Shown here: in pieces, positions 61,195 through 64,000 of the stretch | How the letters are laid out: each line of letters opens with the position of its first letter | Position numbering within the stretch: the first letter of the stretch is position 1 | NCBI GenBank assembly: GCA_002150995.1 | Contig: MDHJ01000001.1 | Coordinates: 1,178,001 to 1,242,000 of the forward strand | Source: Clavibacter michiganensis | GTDB lineage: Bacteria; Actinomycetota; Actinomycetes; Actinomycetales; Microbacteriaceae | Length of the DNA: 64,000 bases | Direction: 5' to 3' | The notes under the pieces: generated by a model | What the model was told of the DNA's origin: nothing | The model's database searches: none | The model's input: only the letters and a program-made list of their open reading frames with translations | Translations under genes and position numbers: made by a program

Positions 61195-61800
61195 TCGAGC
61201 CGGGCGGCGCGCCACCAGCGCGTCCACGTGGCGCTCCAGGACGTCGAGCGCACGGGCGCCGCGTGCCGCATCGGGCTCGGCGACGAGCAGCTGCAGGGCG
61301 AGGCCCGCGACCAGCGCCTGCAGGTGGTCGGCCTCCGCCTCCGGATCCGCGTCGGGGCGGAGCAGCCCCGCCGCGCGCAGCAGGGCGAGCTGGTCGAGGC
61401 AGGTCTCGCGGGCGGCCGCGTGGGCCCGCGCGCGCACCTCGCGGAGGCGGGGGTGCGACGCGGCCTCGGCGACGAGCGCCGCCGTGACCTCCGCCTCCGC
61501 CCGCCGCGCGTCGTCGAGCGGCAGGCGCTCGGCGAGGACGCGCACCGCGCGCCGCCGGGCATCGGGGTCGGCGCGCCGGCTGCGGATGCGCGCCGAGGTG
61601 CGCTCCGCCACCAGCGCCGTCGCGTGCGCGACGAGGTCGATGCGGCTGGGGAAGCTGTGCCGGAGGGATCCCGTGCTGAGGCCCGCCTCGGCGGCGACCG
61701 TGCGGACCGACACCCCGCTCGCGCCGTCGCGGCGGATGACCCGCCAGACCGCCTCGGCGAGCTCGTCCTCGCGACGGGCGTGGTCGATCAGACGCGGCAT
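61183..61800 (-). CDS. TetR family transcriptional regulator
   Basis: The 205-aa regulator has a TetR helix-turn-helix (EDELAEAVWRVIRRDGASGVSVRTVAAEAGLSTGSLRHSF) and a variable helical ligand domain. The start is ATG 61800: TACCGT ends seven bases upstream on the minus strand (leaderless). It diverges from the carboxylesterase gene across 76 bp that contains a perfect palindrome (61828-61844), so it very likely controls that gene and itself. The ligand is unknown. The frame stays open upstream, but that part would cover the esterase start. Confidence 0.88.
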   Translation of the reverse strand: MPRLIDHARREDELAEAVWRVIRRDGASGVSVRTVAAEAGLSTGSLRHSFPSRIDLVAHATALVAERTSARIRSRRADPDARRRAVRVLAERLPLDDARRAEAEVTAALVAEAASHPRLREVRARAHAAARETCLDQLALLRAAGLLRPDADPEAEADHLQALVAGLALQLLVAEPDAARGARALDVLERHVDALVARRPARVDA

Positions 61801-61827
61801 GGCGTCACGGTAGCACCGCGATCCGGG

Positions 61828-61844
61828 CGGCTCGCGGCGAGCCG
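61828..61844. promoter_or_regulatory. candidate TetR operator
   Basis: CGGCTCG-CGG-CGAGCCG is a perfect 7-3-7 palindrome, centred between the divergent -10 boxes TACCGT (61812-61807, minus) and TAGCGT (61864-61869, plus). Confidence 0.6.
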
Positions 61845-61876
61845 GCGAACATCCGCCGAACGGTAGCGTCGAGGGG

Positions 61877-63193
61877 ATGAGCGCCTTCTCCCCGCCCTGC
61901 GGTCCCGTCGTCGGCTGGGCGGACGGCGAGGTCGTCCGCGCCACCGGCATCCCGTACGCGACCGCGGAGCGCTTCGCCCCGCCGGTCGCGCACCCGGACT
62001 GGACGGCGCCGCGCGACGCGACCTCCTGGGCGCCCGCCTGCCCGCAGGCGCCGATGGCGGAGCTCGACGCCGTGCTCGGGAGCTTCTCCGGGCTCGCCGT
62101 CGACGAGGACTGCCTGCGCGTGTCGGTCACGATGCCGCGCGACGCCGGGCCGGACGCCGCGCTGCCCGTGATGGTCTGGATCCACGGCGGCTCGTACGTG
62201 TCCGGGGCGGGGGACGTGCCCATCATGGATCCGGCTCCCCTCGTCGCCGAGCAGCGCGTGGTGGTCGTCACGGTCACCTACCGCCTCGGGCTCCTCGGCT
62301 ACCTCGGCGACGGGCGGGACCGGCCGGCGAACCTCGGCCTCCTCGACCAGCTGCAGGCGCTCCGCTGGGTCGCGCGCAACATCCGCGCGTTCGGCGGCGA
62401 CCCGGACCGCGTGACCGCGTTCGGGCAGTCGGCGGGCGGCGACGCGGTCGCCCACCTCATGGCGGTGCCGGAGGCGGCGGGGCTGTTCCGCCGCGCGATC
62501 GTGCAGAGCGCGCCGCTCGGCATCGCGCGCGGACGGCGCCGGATGAACGCGGCCATGGCGCGCGCCACCCGCGGGCTCACGGCGCACATGCCCGTGGCGG
62601 ACGTGGTCGCCCGCCAGGCCGAGGCGGAGCGCGCGGCGGCGCCGTTCGGACTCATCGGCGCCATGCCCTTCGGCACCCAGTACGGGCAGGAGCCGCTGCC
62701 GCCCGAGTCGCGGCTGGAGGCGGCTTGGGCGCGGGCGGCACCCGGGATCGACCTGCTCATCGGGAACACCGCCGAGGAGGCGCGGCTGTTCCTGCCGGGC
62801 ATCCCGTGGCTCGCGCGCCTCACGCGGCTGCCCGTCGTCGGGCCGCTCGTGCGCCGTGCCGCCGTGGCGGCCGTCACGGGGATCGTCTACGGCCGCCCGG
62901 GCCGCCGCCTCGCCCGCCGGCACGCGCGGGCCGGCGGCACGGCGCACCGGTACGCGATCCGCTGGGCGGCGCCCGGGAGCCCCTTCGGCGCCGCGCACAC
63001 CGTGGACCTGCCGCTCCTGTTCGGGGACGAGGAGGCGTGGCGCGGCGCCGGGCTCCTCGCGGGTGCGCCGTGGGAGGGGATCCAGCGCGACGCCCGGCGG
63101 GTGCGGCAGGTGTGGGGGGACTTCGCGCGCGGGGAGATCCCGACGCGGCAGCTGATCCCGGGCGTGCTCGAGCTGCGGCGCGTCGCCGGCTGA
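61877..63193 (+). CDS. type-B carboxylesterase
   Basis: The 438-aa alpha/beta hydrolase has the oxyanion-hole motif PVMVWIHGGSYVSG, the nucleophile elbow TAFGQSAGGD (S185) and a C-terminal His in AAHTVDLPLLFG. These are the expected Ser-Glu-His triad elements of carboxylesterase/para-nitrobenzylesterase proteins. There is no signal peptide, so it is cytosolic. ATG 61877 has TAGCGT ending eight bases upstream. The divergent TetR gene and palindrome suggest induction by a substrate or xenobiotic ester. The C-terminal region between about residues 290 and 350 is Arg-rich and less conserved. Confidence 0.9.
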   Translation: MSAFSPPCGPVVGWADGEVVRATGIPYATAERFAPPVAHPDWTAPRDATSWAPACPQAPMAELDAVLGSFSGLAVDEDCLRVSVTMPRDAGPDAALPVMVWIHGGSYVSGAGDVPIMDPAPLVAEQRVVVVTVTYRLGLLGYLGDGRDRPANLGLLDQLQALRWVARNIRAFGGDPDRVTAFGQSAGGDAVAHLMAVPEAAGLFRRAIVQSAPLGIARGRRRMNAAMARATRGLTAHMPVADVVARQAEAERAAAPFGLIGAMPFGTQYGQEPLPPESRLEAAWARAAPGIDLLIGNTAEEARLFLPGIPWLARLTRLPVVGPLVRRAAVAAVTGIVYGRPGRRLARRHARAGGTAHRYAIRWAAPGSPFGAAHTVDLPLLFGDEEAWRGAGLLAGAPWEGIQRDARRVRQVWGDFARGEIPTRQLIPGVLELRRVAG

Positions 63194-63217
63194 GCGGCCT
63201 GTCGTCGGCTGAGCGGC
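63182..63217. repeat. 17-bp direct repeat across the esterase stop
   Basis: GTCGCCGGCTGAGCGGC (63182-63198, containing the stop TGA) recurs with one mismatch at 63201-63217. Confidence 0.75.
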
Positions 63218-63312
63218 GTCACTCGAGGGGCGGCCGACCGGCACCCGGCCGCCCGGCACCCGCTCGGGGGCCGTGGCGCGGTGCCGCCGCCGGGACCGTC
63301 TCGGGCAGGCTG

Positions 63313-63338
63313 GGCGGGGTCCGCATCCGGACCCCGCC
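63313..63338 (+). terminator. 11-bp perfect hairpin before the last gene
   Basis: GGCGGGGTCCG pairs exactly with CGGACCCCGCC around CATC. It lies 120 bp after the esterase stop and 28 bp before the next start, so it may end the esterase transcript or form part of the next leader. Confidence 0.55.
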
Positions 63339-63365
63339 GACCCCGAGCCGCCCACCAGGAGCCCC

Positions 63366-64000
63366 GTGTCCCCGTCGAAGCCGTCCCGCACCGCCCGCGA
63401 GCGCCGAGGGGCGATGCTCTTCACGGGCGTCCTCATCGCCGTCGTCCTCGTGCTCTCCGCGGTGGCCGCGCTGCGGCCGGGCGCCGTGCCGCTGTGGGCG
63501 TTCCTCGGGCTCACCGGTGCGGGCATCGCCGTGGCGCTCGCCGTCTACGTCGTGCGGAACGGCTGGGTCCGGGTCCTGCTGCTCGTCGGCGTGGTCGGCG
63601 TCGCGGCCGCCCTGAACGCCTCGTCGATGCTCGGGGCGTCGATCCCGTTCGTGGCGGGGGCCTTCGTCGGCGCCCTCCTCTCCCGCGACGAGTGGCCGTG
63701 GCGCCGGAGCCCCGAGGAGCGGTCGCGCGCGAGCCAGCCGCGGCCGCTCGCGAGCATCCGGCCGTGGTCGGGATCCGGCCTGTCGGCGACGCTGGCGGAC
63801 GTGCCCGTCGGGCGGCGCGGGGCGACGGAGACGGGCGTGCTGCTGGTGGCCGGGGACGTGGCGCAGCGCTTCCGCGTCGACGAGCTGCACGCCCTGGCCA
63901 CCGGCCGCGGCGGCATGGCGGAGTCGGTCGACGCGGACCGGCCGGAGGTCCCGGGCGGCACCGTCTGCCTCGTGCGCGTGGACACGGCGTCGCCCGACTC
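63366..64000 (+). CDS. membrane protein, truncated at the window end
   Basis: GTG 63366 (GGAG site nearby) opens a frame that runs to the window end without a stop. After a basic start (SPSKPSRTARERRGA) there are four hydrophobic stretches in the first 110 residues (MLFTGVLIAVVLVLSAVAAL, VPLWAFLGLTGAGIAVALAVYVV, VRVLLLVGVVGVAAALNA, SIPFVAGAFVGALLS). A soluble, partly beta-like part with no motif I recognise follows (GVLLVAGDVAQRF, GGTVCLVRVD). The function cannot be assigned from the fragment. ATG 63414 is an alternative start. Confidence 0.6.
   Translation, partial: MSPSKPSRTARERRGAMLFTGVLIAVVLVLSAVAALRPGAVPLWAFLGLTGAGIAVALAVYVVRNGWVRVLLLVGVVGVAAALNASSMLGASIPFVAGAFVGALLSRDEWPWRRSPEERSRASQPRPLASIRPWSGSGLSATLADVPVGRRGATETGVLLVAGDVAQRFRVDELHALATGRGGMAESVDADRPEVPGGTVCLVRVDTASPD

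Overview
The window looks like chromosomal backbone DNA of a very GC-rich actinobacterium, most probably a member of the Microbacteriaceae close to Clavibacter. This placement is an inference from base composition, -10 boxes of the form TAnnnT, and a typically actinobacterial gene set: AdnA/AdnB, a YlbL-type PDZ-Lon protein, a UPF0182 membrane protein, DUF3117 and DUF3107 proteins, actinobacterial DapD, a DUF2342 metalloprotease and a mycothiol-type ArsC. I see no insertion sequence, prophage, integrase or CRISPR array.

Layout. 1-7.7 kb holds a complete F1Fo ATP synthase operon (atpI-like, atpB-E-F-H-A-G-D-C) closed by a strong hairpin. 7.8-10.5 kb holds yaaA, two alkylation-repair genes (tag, ogt) and an Lrp regulator. 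10.7-12.7 kb holds an FHA protein and a PP2C phosphatase. 12.7-16.1 kb holds the lysine/diaminopimelate genes dapD and dapE in divergent orientation, followed by a PIG-V-like mannosyltransferase. 16.2-23 kb holds DUF3117, an O-methyltransferase, tatB, a LysR gene with a divergent 40-aa microprotein, Mrp, DUF1003, an MgtE_N/CBS protein and a general-stress-like membrane protein. 23-30.7 kb holds pepP, an EEP phosphohydrolase, a PHP phosphoesterase, a lower-GC island with a small secreted protein and a cytosolic partner, a DEAD-box helicase, a ferritin-like protein and DUF3107. 30.8-48.1 kb is the DNA-repair neighbourhood adnA-adnB / phosphotransferase / nudC-uvrD2 / TOMM-like protein / DUF2342 / ylbL / UPF0182. 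48.2-55.7 kb holds an initiator tRNA, a peroxiredoxin, padR-ubiB, lipB-lipA, a siderophore-interacting flavoprotein, a YitT protein and a DUF3817 protein. 56-64 kb is more accessory: a 1115-aa secreted Ig-repeat esterase, a Zn-alcohol dehydrogenase, an ArsC-like protein, a TetR/carboxylesterase divergent pair and a truncated membrane-protein gene.

Two window-wide patterns stand out. First, at least twelve reading-frame breaks in eleven genes (including atpH, adnA, uvrD2 and UPF0182) can each be repaired by adding a single base, usually G or C in a short homopolymer run. This points to base-deletion errors in the assembly rather than real gene decay, so those genes are annotated here as single coding regions. 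Second, at least thirteen genes have a TAnnnT hexamer whose last base lies 7 or 8 bases before the start codon, which is the geometry of leaderless mRNAs.

The most unusual single observations are an atpB gene whose only sensible start is CTG, an epsilon subunit reduced to its beta-domain, a phosphotransferase-fold protein without its catalytic residues beside adnAB, a TOMM/E1-like protein without any RiPP partners, and the small low-GC secreted/cytosolic gene pair whose promoter is covered by a perfect palindrome.
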